64,000 nt of DNA, taken from contig JAOALB010000018.1 of the NCBI GenBank assembly GCA_025331125.1, forward strand, positions 140,457 through 204,456, read 5' to 3'. This DNA comes from Mycogone perniciosa (lineage: Eukaryota > Ascomycota > Sordariomycetes > Hypocreales > Hypocreaceae). The notes beneath the pieces are model-generated. The model made no database searches. It was not told where the DNA came from and saw nothing but the letters and a program-made list of their open reading frames with translations. Position 1 is the stretch's first letter. Every line of letters starts with the position of its first letter. This document shows, piece by piece, positions 48,659 through 59,114 of this stretch. The position numbers were made by a program, and so were the translations under genes.

Positions 48659-49819
48659 CTAGTTCGACACGACTGTGTCATTCGAATCATGGGTTCTCGA
48701 AAGAAGGTATTCGTCTATATGTATCGCGTTAGATATGTATGGAAAAGAATCAACCCCTCCTCGATGTCAAGGAGGTGCGGTATCGGGTAGCTTACAGATC
48801 GACGATCCGGGGGCATTCCATCTACCAAGCTCCTGCAGACCAGAGCGAGCAAACTGCAAGACCATTGATTTCGATTCGTATTTGAATGCCTCGTAACAAT
48901 TGATTTCATGCGCCTCTGGGGAAAAGAGAGGGATTTGAGGGCAGTTTACATCGCGCAATGACTTGAAGACAAAGCGGTGCATGAGAGGACTTTCGGTCCA
49001 CACGCCCTCGACTGTCCAATCTTCTTGACGGTACCACTGTTCGCCGAGGATGCGGTTGGAGTGTTCTAGACCACCACGCATGAATTTTGTGAAGAGCCCG
49101 TCGGAATCGTGGTATGATTGCCATATCTTGTCCTTGTCTGTTGTTGCGTCCATGCCGAGGAGCATGCGGTCATTTGGCCGCATAATGGCAGCCCACTTGG
49201 ACAGGATTGACGTTGCAGTATCCATGAAGTCGTTTCCCAGGATGGATCCTAGTGACAGGAAACATCTGGGTGAGGGGACTTGCTGGCACCAGGCCAGAGC
49301 GTCGTCAAAGGTTCCCCAGAGACCCCAGCAGTCTATGAATTCGTACTTGTTGAGGAGTTGGGAGAGGCTCCTTTCGAGAGAAGACTTGGATAGATCTAGG
49401 CCGTAGTAGGTGACGTTCTTCTTTGCCGCATTGAGCTTGTCGAGCAAGGGGCACACTTTACGAATGTCTCTATAATGTAAGGTGTTAGAAGCAAGGTCAT
49501 GTGTAGGGTTGGGTGTGAGCGGTACTGACCCGCAGCCCAGATCGATCAAAGTTGCCCCAGAAGGAATCTGTTCTGCAATCTCGGATCCATGCAGCTCCAA
49601 CAGGTTGATTTCTTCATTAGTCTGATAGTATGTTGGGAGTCGGTTGATTTGGTGCCAAAGGCCAAGGCCATGATCGTCGGATAGCAATGCGGATGGGAGC
49701 ACGCATTGTTTACCAGGGGTGAGCATTCGGCTCTGAAGCATGTCCCGCAGGAATTCCTGTAGTTGGGAACCACCAATGTCGAGGATCCTAAATTCACGGT
49801 TGTAAAGACTGTGACCCAT
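48659..49819 (-). CDS. EgtD/EasF-type SAM-dependent N-methyltransferase
   Basis: Member of the histidine-specific methyltransferase fold family (Methyltransf_33), which includes EgtD and the fungal EasF. Exons 49819..49530, 49469..48796 and 48714..48659 give 339 residues; introns are 60 and 81 nt, and the last junction rebuilds SSIYEYLLSRT. Motifs in order: ILDIGGSQLQEFLRDML, YYQTNEEINLLELHG, the SAM site LIDLGCGDIRKVCPLL, VTYYGLDLSKSSLERSL, CFLSLGSILGN, LLGMDATTDKDKIWQSYHDS and EQWYRQEDWTVEG. It is about the length of EasF-type enzymes. It converges on the FAD amine oxidase. No prenyltransferase, peptide synthetase or other ergot-type genes are in the window, so the amine or amino-acid substrate is unknown. 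Confidence 0.88.
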
Positions 49820-52200
49820 GGTGAGTCAGCTGGGGAGATCGCAGTGTTGTTTTGTGTTTCCAAGCAACTGAGGGCGAACTTTCTGTTCTTACGGGACTGA
49901 TCATTGTGGAACAGGCCCGTCCCGGAGACGATATAGATCCATCCCTGCCCTTCTTGCTCGTAAATGAGGCTCTGCTCGACACCACCATCATGACTATAAT
50001 CGAGCCCACTGGACGAATAAAACAGTTCGATTCAGACGAGAGGGTGTCATGTCTACCAGTCTCGGTATAGATACGTTGAGCCTCAATCTTGTCACAAGAC
50101 GAACAGGGCTTCCCAGCAGAAAGCCACTCGAGCAAGGCCTACCAACCATGATTGCCCCTCGGAGACAGCTGGTCCGTTGTGTAACCTGTTGGCGATTGCA
50201 GGTTTACAGGAATTACCTAGTGGCACAAATGAGAGTGAGTGGTGCCAAGGAGCAGAGCCTTGTTTGTAGCACGCATGTCTGGCAGCAAAGATTGGGGATC
50301 TGGTGACAGCCCACGCCGAGGACTGTTGAATCGAGCAATAGTGAGTGCTGTAAATTTACTGTATATCATCAACAGATAAGGTAAACAATTTGAAGACTAT
50401 CCGACAGGTTAAATATATATTGGTTATGGGCTCCTCAGGTATGTATACGGAGTAGCGTCCGTATTGCCTATTCGGGTAGCCCGCATTCGTCCTCGATCCC
50501 AATCACTCGCAGGTGCAAGCCGAGGCAAGCCGGAGTACTCCGTACGAGTAAGACATCGATGGCAGACTCGACCCTTCGATCTGGGCCAGATCATCTGGCC
50601 TGTTGGCACGCCATATCTGTAATGGAGGGTGAATGGTCGGCGACCCACGAGCAGGTCTGCAATACTACTCCGTACCTATGATGTACATACGAGAGGGGGC
50701 TGGTAAAGGTACGTTCCGGTCCGTACGAAACGAACAGGTTAGCCACCTGATCTGACTAACTGATACGGAATACTACGACAGAGTAGGTTCGTGCCGAGTC
50801 CTACATACTCGTAGTAGTAATACTACTTACTACTTTGTGCTAGTAGTAATGGCATGCGGGAAGGGAATGGTTCTGTTGGGAGAACAGGGGGGGATGTTGA
50901 GGGTTTACTTCTTCCTCCCTCAATACGAGTTCAAGCAATAAAATAAAAGAGTTGCTCTAAACATGCACTCCTTTGTGCCCGATAATTACTTACATATTGA
51001 CATACCAGTAATAGTACTTCATGACAGCACAGCACACATCGTGGCGTCTTCTATTGCAGCTTTGTGCAAGTGACATGACAAGGACAGACATGGAAGGGGT
51101 GGGGACACGCTGCACAACACACCACAAGATGGTTCGTTCTTTGTAAGTATTAGTATTAGTATTAGTATTAGTACTACTCGTAGAGTCCAGAACAAAGAGG
51201 AGCTTCTAGTCTGTCCAGTAACGATGCGGGACTCGCCTTTGACTGCTGCATATCTGCCTTGCCTTTGACGTCTACCTACCTTATGGTCTCTGGCTCCTGG
51301 CCTCTGAGAAGACACCACCTGTCCAGGACAGTGAGCAGTGGAGTGGGCACTGTAATCACGCACTGCAAGGCTGCTGCAGAGCACTGTCTGTGGCCCCATC
51401 AGCCCCCTAAAAAGGTCCATGGTGTGCTAAAATAGGATGCATGCCACTCCTCCCAATCACGGCCCCCGCTCGCCCAATCTCGATTTCCTCCTCTTACATT
51501 CTTTCTTTGCCCATCCCAGCTCGCTCCAGCCTCCCGCGACTCTAATTTTTTTTTCATCCATCCATCCATAGGCTGACGAATTGCTGGCGCCATGTCCTTT
51601 CAGTTCCTTGTCGCCGTTTCGCCCCCTGCATCGTGACCCGTCGATCCGCCGTCGACACAGACTGACACACGGACAGCGAGGGCGAGCCTAAAGAAGAGGC
51701 AGGCCGCAGCGAGTGTCGTCTTACCACCACCCCACACACACACACTCTCTCTCTCTCAAGCCTCTCTGTCTCGTCTCTCGTCTCTCTTGTGCTTCTTTCT
51801 GTCTTTCAATCTTCTCTCACAGCGTCTGTTGCCAGACTAGTCTCACGTCGTGGCCGCTGGCACTGACACACTGCATCCTGGCTCGCCTCGCCAGCTGGAG
51901 ACAGCTTCCGCCATTAACGCAAGCCTCAACTCCTTTGCTTGCATGTCTCAGATTGGCTGCATAGCTGTTTTCACACGCAACTTGCACCTCATTCAGCGGT
52001 CCCTGTTCTTCTTTTTTCCCCTTCCAATTGATTGAGGCCGTCGATTCGGACCAGGTCTTCTTGTCCAACATGAAAAGGAGCCCCCCTGCCAACCACGTCG
52101 TCGCCACGTAGCCCATGAATACATACAGCCTTCTGCCCCCTTCGCCAACCTCGAGCCGAGCGTGCTCGCAACTGCTACCTTCAGGCCTTTGCTCACCACC
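49820..52200. other. Intergenic 2.4 kb, no gene recognised
   Basis: Contains three exact copies of the dispersed 9-mer (near 50443, 50535, 50667), a TATTAG-type tract at about 51146-51172, and from about 51500 a C/T-rich leader-like stretch that should belong to the next gene. Open frames here show no domain. Confidence 0.5.
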
Positions 52201-55200
52201 ATGACGCCTCCAGCCGAGTTGAGCGACGGCAGCCCCGTAGATGCTGCGGGGCAGCGTCAGTTCAGGAAGCATAGAGTCCTGCCTCGACCGCAGAATGACC
52301 GAGGCCGCGACAACGTTCGGCGCTCGCCAAAGATATACCATCTATCCGACGACACTGCCGCTTCCGCAAGGCAGGCCTCGTACCAATCGTCCAGTCCCAG
52401 AACCCTCAAGCACCAGTCGAAGCGGATAGGGACTGGGATTGACCTGCCCCCGACTCCTCCAGCTCAGTCGCGCGCATCGTTGAGCAGTCACTCCGTCATT
52501 CCATCAAGTCCAACAACTACAGAAAGCAGCGTGCAACTCCCACAAGTCGAAATAAAGCGACCACCAGCAACGCCACCCGATCAGCGAGGCCCGCCAACTC
52601 CAGATGTAACGCCACCGCATCCTGCGAGTCTTGCCAAGGCTCTGCGCCCGACGACGAGGGATCGTAACGCCTACACGAGCACAGTGGCCCCAGAGTCGCG
52701 AACCGAACCGTTCAAGACCGCCCGCGAGGATGTGACCTCGTCTGAGGATGAAGCTACCAGATCCGCCATGTGGCTTGCCTTGGCCTCCTCTATCCCGACC
52801 TCCCAAGCCACCATTAGTCGAACCCCGGAAGCTGTTGATACCCGCGCCATTCAACAGCAAGCGTCAGATGTAACGCTGAAGCAGCATCTAAACAGAGCGC
52901 CTGAAGAGGACTCCCCATCCCGGTCCAGAGGACGATTTGAAAGGGCTGATGAAGACTGGCGCGCTGCAGCTGAGGTGGAACACTCACGAGACGCCCGCCT
53001 ACAAAAGATTTTGACGAGTTCGACCCCGCGACGAGCGCCAGAAACGTCGCGAGTGAGTGAACTCCTTGATGATGTTATTGAAGACAATCTCGTCTCCCCA
53101 ACGAGTGCAACCAAGACAGTCCGGAATATGGCCCTCAAAGAAGTGGCAGGACCTCTCTCTTCTCCAAAACGCCGCTCTGATCGAAAGATCGCGACATCTT
53201 CCGATCTCAAGAGATCGGAAAGTCAGACCAGCATAGAAGCGAGGAAGCCTTCCAGTACTTCGACACAGTCCACATCAAATGTGGTAGGGGTTTTCCTTGT
53301 GGATGAGCCACCGCGAAGACAAAGGACCCTTCGCCATGTACGCAAGCAAAGCGTTTTGAGGGATGCTGTCGAAGATGAGCCTGGTTCATCGGCCAAGACA
53401 GTTGATTTGGGACAATCCCCAGAACCGTCCATTCATACACCACGATTTGAAGGCCTCGGTCGGCAAGACAGCCATGTCTCCACTAGGACAAATATTTCGT
53501 CTAGGTCCATCTCCAGCGGACGAGCAAGGCGCGAGGTCTGGAAGAGCGGCGGCATCCCTGTAGTGATTGTTCCGTCTAGGCGGTCTTCTCAACGGGGCAA
53601 ATCTAGGGAGCCTTCACTCCGATCTATGTCTAGCAGACGATCGAAACGGACGGCTAGTATTAGTTCTTCCCCTTTCGACTCACCACCTAGGGATGCGCCC
53701 CCTGTCTTTGAGCGCCGGCGTCGTCGAAGCCGTGCCTATTCTGAATCTGATCGCTCTGAGAGAACAATTGATTTCCCTCCCGCCATCCCACAACGGTCAT
53801 CCTCGCTTTCGGCACCCACTAGTCGCAACATCTCAAGAGCTGCATCAATGACTACCAGTAGTGTTAAAAGCTATCCTGTGATACAGCAGCAGTTGGATCC
53901 TCACTGGAGTCAGGAGGTGCATGTTATCGGCCCCAGTCCCCCTCCCGAAATCCCTTTAGCATCGCCTGATGCGAGAGAACTGGAAGGAGAAGAAGCACAC
54001 GACACTCTGGGTGCTGATCGACACGATGATGGTCTCTTTGTGAAGAAATACCCATCCCGGAACACGCCTTTCTCTGTTGCCTCCATGGAGACCTGCGGAA
54101 CAGCCCCTGAGCTGTCCGAAGCTCTAGCAGTTCACATGTATCCCCACCAGAACTCATCTGTGCTAATGGTCGATCATTCCCATCCGGGCCGGCCATCAGA
54201 TGCGTCAGATGAGCAGAGGGAGACGGGAGATCAGGAACAGCAATTGGGGCCACCTATGATACTGAGGACTACCTCCGACGAGCAGGTGCCCGTAACTCCC
54301 CCCCAGCAGCGGTTTACTTTGGAGGATGTGGATTCGCCACTCCGTAACCCTCGAGCACCACCTCGACCACCAAGTTATCCACCGGCCATTAATTTCATCC
54401 CTGCCACCCCATCGGGCAAGACGCCGGATCATGAAAAGGGCTTGCATCGTGGTAACTATTTTGAAACGCTGAATGAGAAACCACAACGGCCTTCTATCGT
54501 GAAGAGGGCATTTAGCCGGCGACGTCACTCAGCTGATTATACGCCAAAGCATTCGGCACCAGGATTCCTTACAAGAACATTCTCGCTTTCGCGCAATGCC
54601 CGCAGAGGCTCTGAATCTGAAGAAACGGAGAGAAGGCCTATGTATCCCCGAAATGGGGACGAGCCAGCCGAAGAAGACAAGCTGCACCCATTCTGGCGTC
54701 CACAATGGATGAGTGATGAGGACTTCGACTATGACGATGATGACGAGGACGATGATGTTAGACGTGAAGACGAGGTGTACCGGTATCCTCCCGTGGATAA
54801 CCGCCCAGGAGCACCGATGAGAAGTCTCAGCACAAAAATCAAGCGGACTTTTGCTATATTGCCTCCCCGCGAGTACTCCGTCGATGATGTGTATGGTCCA
54901 CAGCGCCGAACTATTCGACGAACTCCTAGTGGGAATTTGCGAGTGATGAAACGCAGAGCTAGCTCTGAATCCATGCGCAAACACAATACGCCATATGGGA
55001 ACGCGCGGTCGGTTTCGGATGGCATTCCCCGAAGAGGGATCTGGCGTGGCCAGAGTTTGAGCCGAGGAGGCAGTATCAAGAAGGCACGGCGTTTTTCGAT
55101 TGGAAGCAAACTGGAGGAGATTCAAAATTTTCCGCAAGTGTTGAGCGACAGAAGACGAGAAAAGAGATCCCAACAGCTTCGCCAAATGATTAGCGGACCA

Positions 55201-55281
55201 AGGGAAGTCCGCGATGGGGTTGGCGAAGTAATCAGACGCGGCAACGCAGGAGTTCAGAACGGTGTAGCTGGGCATTTCTGA
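52201..55281 (+). CDS. Large disordered, basic Ser/Arg/Pro-rich protein
   Basis: Single exon, 1026 residues, starting at CACCATGACG; an upstream in-frame GTG is not a likely start. Composition is extreme in Ser, Arg, Pro and Thr, with many RRSSQRGKSREP-, RRSKRTASISSSPFDSPP- and RRRRRSRAYSESDRSER-like stretches. There is an acidic block EEDKLHPFWRPQWMSDEDFD followed by DYDDDDEDDDVRR near residue 845, and a basic C-terminus (IKKARRFSIGSKLEEIQ). No folded domain, signal peptide or membrane helix was recognised. Many RxxS sites suggest phosphorylation by basophilic kinases. The block HPFWRPQWM and its flanks look like the most conserved part of an otherwise uncharacterised fungal family. Function unknown. 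Confidence 0.85.
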   Translation: MTPPAELSDGSPVDAAGQRQFRKHRVLPRPQNDRGRDNVRRSPKIYHLSDDTAASARQASYQSSSPRTLKHQSKRIGTGIDLPPTPPAQSRASLSSHSVIPSSPTTTESSVQLPQVEIKRPPATPPDQRGPPTPDVTPPHPASLAKALRPTTRDRNAYTSTVAPESRTEPFKTAREDVTSSEDEATRSAMWLALASSIPTSQATISRTPEAVDTRAIQQQASDVTLKQHLNRAPEEDSPSRSRGRFERADEDWRAAAEVEHSRDARLQKILTSSTPRRAPETSRVSELLDDVIEDNLVSPTSATKTVRNMALKEVAGPLSSPKRRSDRKIATSSDLKRSESQTSIEARKPSSTSTQSTSNVVGVFLVDEPPRRQRTLRHVRKQSVLRDAVEDEPGSSAKTVDLGQSPEPSIHTPRFEGLGRQDSHVSTRTNISSRSISSGRARREVWKSGGIPVVIVPSRRSSQRGKSREPSLRSMSSRRSKRTASISSSPFDSPPRDAPPVFERRRRRSRAYSESDRSERTIDFPPAIPQRSSSLSAPTSRNISRAASMTTSSVKSYPVIQQQLDPHWSQEVHVIGPSPPPEIPLASPDARELEGEEAHDTLGADRHDDGLFVKKYPSRNTPFSVASMETCGTAPELSEALAVHMYPHQNSSVLMVDHSHPGRPSDASDEQRETGDQEQQLGPPMILRTTSDEQVPVTPPQQRFTLEDVDSPLRNPRAPPRPPSYPPAINFIPATPSGKTPDHEKGLHRGNYFETLNEKPQRPSIVKRAFSRRRHSADYTPKHSAPGFLTRTFSLSRNARRGSESEETERRPMYPRNGDEPAEEDKLHPFWRPQWMSDEDFDYDDDDEDDDVRREDEVYRYPPVDNRPGAPMRSLSTKIKRTFAILPPREYSVDDVYGPQRRTIRRTPSGNLRVMKRRASSESMRKHNTPYGNARSVSDGIPRRGIWRGQSLSRGGSIKKARRFSIGSKLEEIQNFPQVLSDRRREKRSQQLRQMISGPREVRDGVGEVIRRGNAGVQNGVAGHF

Positions 55282-56054
55282 GCCAGCCAAGAGTCCATGA
55301 CATATAATGATACCCAACCAGCAGCATATTGTCTTTCGGTCAGACGTTTCTCAGAGACAGAATTGGCTGAGATGACAGCAAAAACAGCACGGGCGGAGCC
55401 TTTTATTTCTCAAGCATGAATGACGGAAACGTAGAGCTGGGAAACGGCAACAAGGGACCTTTACGACCGATAATGACATGATGATTTTACGATTTTTTTC
55501 TTCCTCTTTCTCCGTCACGAGCCAGGCTTGCTCAAAGGCGTTATGAAACGTTTCATGAGTGGGGAGCATTTCGCCATTCTGGAGGGTTTGCATTTTTTGT
55601 TCTCTTTCTCTTCTCGCACTTGATATCCAAGGTAAGACATCAAAGTTGGCTGCTTGATAACTTGGTGCATAGGGAGGAGAAATTTGCACAATCTGATGAA
55701 GAAAAGGATGGAAATGTGCTTTGACTATATTGTACTACTATAGAGACACGATACCGGCGACTTGCTTGATTGCTTGCAACGTCATGATGAGCTTTTAAGA
55801 ACTTTGGAAGATTTTATTAAAGAGATGACTGGAATCTGACGCAAACAACGATTATTGTTTTGCTTCGTAGTGCAGAAGTATATAATATACATTGCTTTGG
55901 CCTTTCTTGTATTCTCTTCTAAGTTGATATTTCTGATGACTTTGGTCTTCGTCAAATATTATTACATCCTTTTCCACCCCGTAACGCCTTAGCGCCATTA
56001 ATGCCACATATCAAAACTGGAGTCATTCCAACACTAGCAACCTACGAATGCAGT
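55282..56054. other. Intergenic between convergent genes
   Basis: About 770 bases, AT-richer than its flanks. It should carry the two 3' UTRs. No gene recognised. Confidence 0.55.
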
Positions 56055-56971
56055 TTATCGCCTATCCTGACCCGGAGCTGGACCACCCGGGAACCCAGGA
56101 GGCGGAGCCGATCCAGGTGCGAAAGCTCCTGGGGGAGGAGGCATGCCCGGCAACCCGGGGAAGCCCGGCGGACCACCACCAGCACCAGGAGGCGGGAAGG
56201 GCAGACCGCCGGGCGGTGGGAAGGGAAGGCCGTTCGGTGGGGGCATAGGCATGCCGTTAGGCCCGGGAGGGAAAGGCGGGATAGGAGGCATGCCCCTTCC
56301 GGGACCACCTGGCGGAGCTGAAGGGCTTAGTTGGAGAAGCTCTCTAACAAATGGGGAGTACGTACGTGGAAGGCCTTGGGGGAATTGACCTGGAGGCGCG
56401 CCAGGCATGCCGGGGAAAGGCGGAGGGATACCTATAGAGAAAGAGTTTAGATGTCAGCGGTTTGGGGTTTGTGGTGGTAGGAGTGGAAGCGTACCTCCAG
56501 GGAAGGGGAAGGGAGGCGGGAAGGCCTGGCCGGGCTGGTTCTGGGGCAGCATGGGGTTTGCGTGGGCTTGGCCTTCGGCAGCGTAGGAGGAGGTGATGGA
56601 GTCGATGACGGACTGGGCTTTTTCGTGGCCGATTTCTGGAGATCATATCATGGTTAGTGAGAAGAGGAGGGACAGGTGTCGGGGAGAGGGAGGAGCGCAC
56701 GCTGGTAATAGTCCACGACGTTGCGGAGGTGGTTTCGTCCGCTGTTGTGGGCCTTGCGCACGCTCATCGAGTCGTGCGTCAGGTAGACATCGCAGTAGTC
56801 GCCTGTTGATGAGTTGAGAGACGCTGGTTAGCTTGCGCGCGCGTGCGCGTGATGATGGATCGCGGCGAGGGATCGTGGTGGCTCACAGAAGACTGTGGAT
56901 AAAGTTAGTTCGCCTAAGCTTGTACAAGCGACGGAGGGGAGAAGGTCGGGGGAATGCTTACATTTAGGCAT
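56055..56971 (-). CDS. yhc1: U1 small nuclear ribonucleoprotein C (U1-C)
   Basis: Subunit of the U1 snRNP that stabilises pairing with the 5' splice site. Exons 56971..56962, 56892..56887, 56802..56701, 56635..56495 and 56431..56055 give 211 residues; introns are 69, 84, 65 and 63 nt. The N-terminal U1-type C2H2 finger, [20 protein letters not shown] then RKAHNSGRNHLRN, needs a 6-nt second exon (TCTTCT) flanked by normal splice signals. VVDYYQQIGHEKAQSVIDSI and SYAAEGQAHANPML follow. The C-terminal ~130 residues are Pro/Gly/Met-rich (PPPFPGMPG, GLPFPPPGG), as usual for fungal U1-C. It is divergent from ERV25. Confidence 0.95.
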
Positions 56972-57282
56972 CTTGGCTGTTGTTGGGCGCAATTGTCTCC
57001 CCAGAGAATCCTCACGAGATGCTTTGGTTTGGTGTTGCAGAGGCGCCGTTCCTCTCAAGGCTGGCGACCAAAAAGTGACGAGGCTGCCCCACACGTGATA
57101 TTCAGCCTCCCGCGGCAGCACCTGATTGGTCCATCCGGATTTAGCATCGCGACACCTTGCCAGTTTATGTAATCCCTAATGTACAGGTGTCGTTCCCCTG
57201 GGACTTACATCCTGACCACGACCAAGATCGAACAACTCTCCTTCGTAACGAACGAACACACAACACCGAGCTCTCGACCGTC
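56972..57282. promoter_or_regulatory. Short divergent promoter between U1-C and ERV25
   Basis: 311 bases between the start codons of two housekeeping genes read in opposite directions. It contains CACGTG (within CCACACGTGATA near 57090) and ATTGG (near 57124). Nothing unusual seen. Confidence 0.5.
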
Positions 57283-58074
57283 ATGGCGCTACGAAGCTCG
57301 CCCCTGCAGTGGCTCTGCAGCGTATTGCTGCTCGTCAGCGCGGCCAATGCCCTCAAGTTCGACCTCATTGCGCATGGCGGCGCCGAGAACCACAAGAAGG
57401 AGAGATGCATCCGCAACTTTGTGAGCAAGGATACGTTGGTGGTGGTTACGTCGACGGTTGATGGATACAAGGGCGATGGCATGGTGGTCAATATTCACGT
57501 ACGTTTGTTTTCCTCGCTGCAGAAGCATGGGACAAGGAGCTTGGACTAACATGCGACGACACAACAGATCCGCGATGCTCTCGGCAATGAGTATGGCCGA
57601 CCTAGAGATGTTGTTGGTGAATCGAGAGTCGTCTTCACTTCCCACGCGGAGGCTGCTTTTGACGTCTGCTTCGAGAACCTCATGTCCGGAGGTGCGTTCC
57701 CCCGATCTCCCTCTAGTCGATCTATCTTTCTAACACCGATATCTTCAACAGGCCGCCGCCCCAATCCTGCCTTCCGCCACATCGAGCTCGACATCGACAT
57801 CGGCGCCGACGCCAAAGACTGGTCCGCCATCCAAGCCACCGAGAAGCTCAAGCCCGTCGAGGCCGAACTCCGCCGCATCGAGGAACTGACCACCGAAGTC
57901 GTGTACGAGATGGAGTACCTACGTATGCGAGAGCAGAAGCTGCGCGACACCAACGAGAGCACGAACAACCGCGTCAAATGGTTCGGTATTGCCACGACGT
58001 GGCTGCTTGTCATCCTGTGGGCGTGGCAGATTATGTACCTGCGGGCGTACTTCCGCTCTAAGCATTTAATCTAA
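57283..58074 (+). CDS. erv25: p24-family ER-Golgi cargo receptor Erv25
   Basis: Type I membrane protein of COPII vesicles. Exons 57283..57498, 57568..57691 and 57752..58074 give 220 residues; introns are 69 and 60 nt. A signal peptide (WLCSVLLLVSAANA) leads into the GOLD domain (LKFDLIAHGG, KERCIRNFVSKDTLVVVTS, NIHIRDALGNEYGRPRDV, AAFDVCFENLMSGGRRPN) with its two disulfide cysteines. A membrane-proximal coiled coil (LRRIEELTTEVVYEMEYLRM) follows, then one transmembrane helix (WFGIATTWLLVILWAWQIMY) and a short cytosolic tail LRAYFRSKHLI with aromatic and basic sorting residues. Length and layout match the family closely. Confidence 0.97.
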
Positions 58075-59114
58075 AAGAACGAATGCCTTCTCTCCGGTTT
58101 TTGTCTATTTGGCTCAGAAAGAAGAAAACAAAACATGGATGTTCGGGGGGTAATGAGGACGTAGGGGGAGAAGAAAAGAAAGAGGTGGTCTAGTTGGAAC
58201 AATGCTGTTCTTTAAGAGGTGACTGCTGTGGGTTAACGTGCTCGTGGATATGCATCGGGACACGCTGGCGTTTGATACAACCATCATGATGCACGATCTG
58301 AAATGGGGACGATAGGCCGGGAAATGAAGCACACATAAAGGAAACGAAGGGTGGGCTGGCACTTGGTGTTATGCTCTCGTCTGAGTGTAGAAGTATAATG
58401 CAAAATCGTCATTGACACACAAACGCAGGCCTTGGAATCTCCAAGTGAATACATGTGAAACGTCCATATCTACTCAAATGTCCAACTCATAAGCCTTCAC
58501 AATATACTTCATGGGACTTCACAGCACTGCATTTATCCACGTATCAACTCAGGTAGAGGCAGAAAACACTTCTCCCACAGAACCGCATGCCAAAGCATCA
58601 CAGCCCCTGCGCGACAAATCTGAAATTCTGATCAAAATCTGTATAGGTATCCGCTCAAAAAAAAACACAAAGGCAGAAAAATAAAAACAAGTCAACAATG
58701 TGACCTGTCCTCCCTCCCACACCACCTGTGCGCGCGTCCCAATCGCGACACTGAAAAAAAACTCCGCAGCATGCCGGATTGCCCGTTCCAATTCAAAATG
58801 AAACAAGACCCTTTTTGCTTATATGCACCTGAATGCCTGCCTGCCTTCCTGCCTTGCCTCCCTGTGGTATAATTTCACGCGCCGCCAATCGAAGCCCTTT
58901 TGTCGCTGTATGAAAAAAGGGGGAAGAGAGAGAGATAGCCACCAGTAAAGTAAAATAACAAAAAAAGAGAAAGAAAAGCAATCAAGCGCCCCTCCATTCT
59001 CATCTCATCATCAGTCTCATAAAACAGAGCTCTCAGAACCTTTGGTTGAAAGAGCTGTAGGTGGATAAAAAGAAGAAGACATTCCTCACTTGTGGTGATC
59101 TAATCTTCATTTCA
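58075..59114. other. Intergenic between convergent genes
   Basis: About 1 kb between ERV25 and the MIS13 3' end. It contains A-rich runs (near 58660-58690, 58752, 58950-58980). No gene recognised. Confidence 0.55.

Noticed and set aside
48659..49819. Ergot-alkaloid (EasF) gene cluster
   Set aside because: Only the methyltransferase family matches; no prenyltransferase, chanoclavine or lysergyl synthetase genes are in the window, and EgtD-like relatives are equally possible.
52162..52200. Upstream extension of the disordered protein to 52162
   Set aside because: It would start at a GTG; the ATG at 52201 has a good CACC context.
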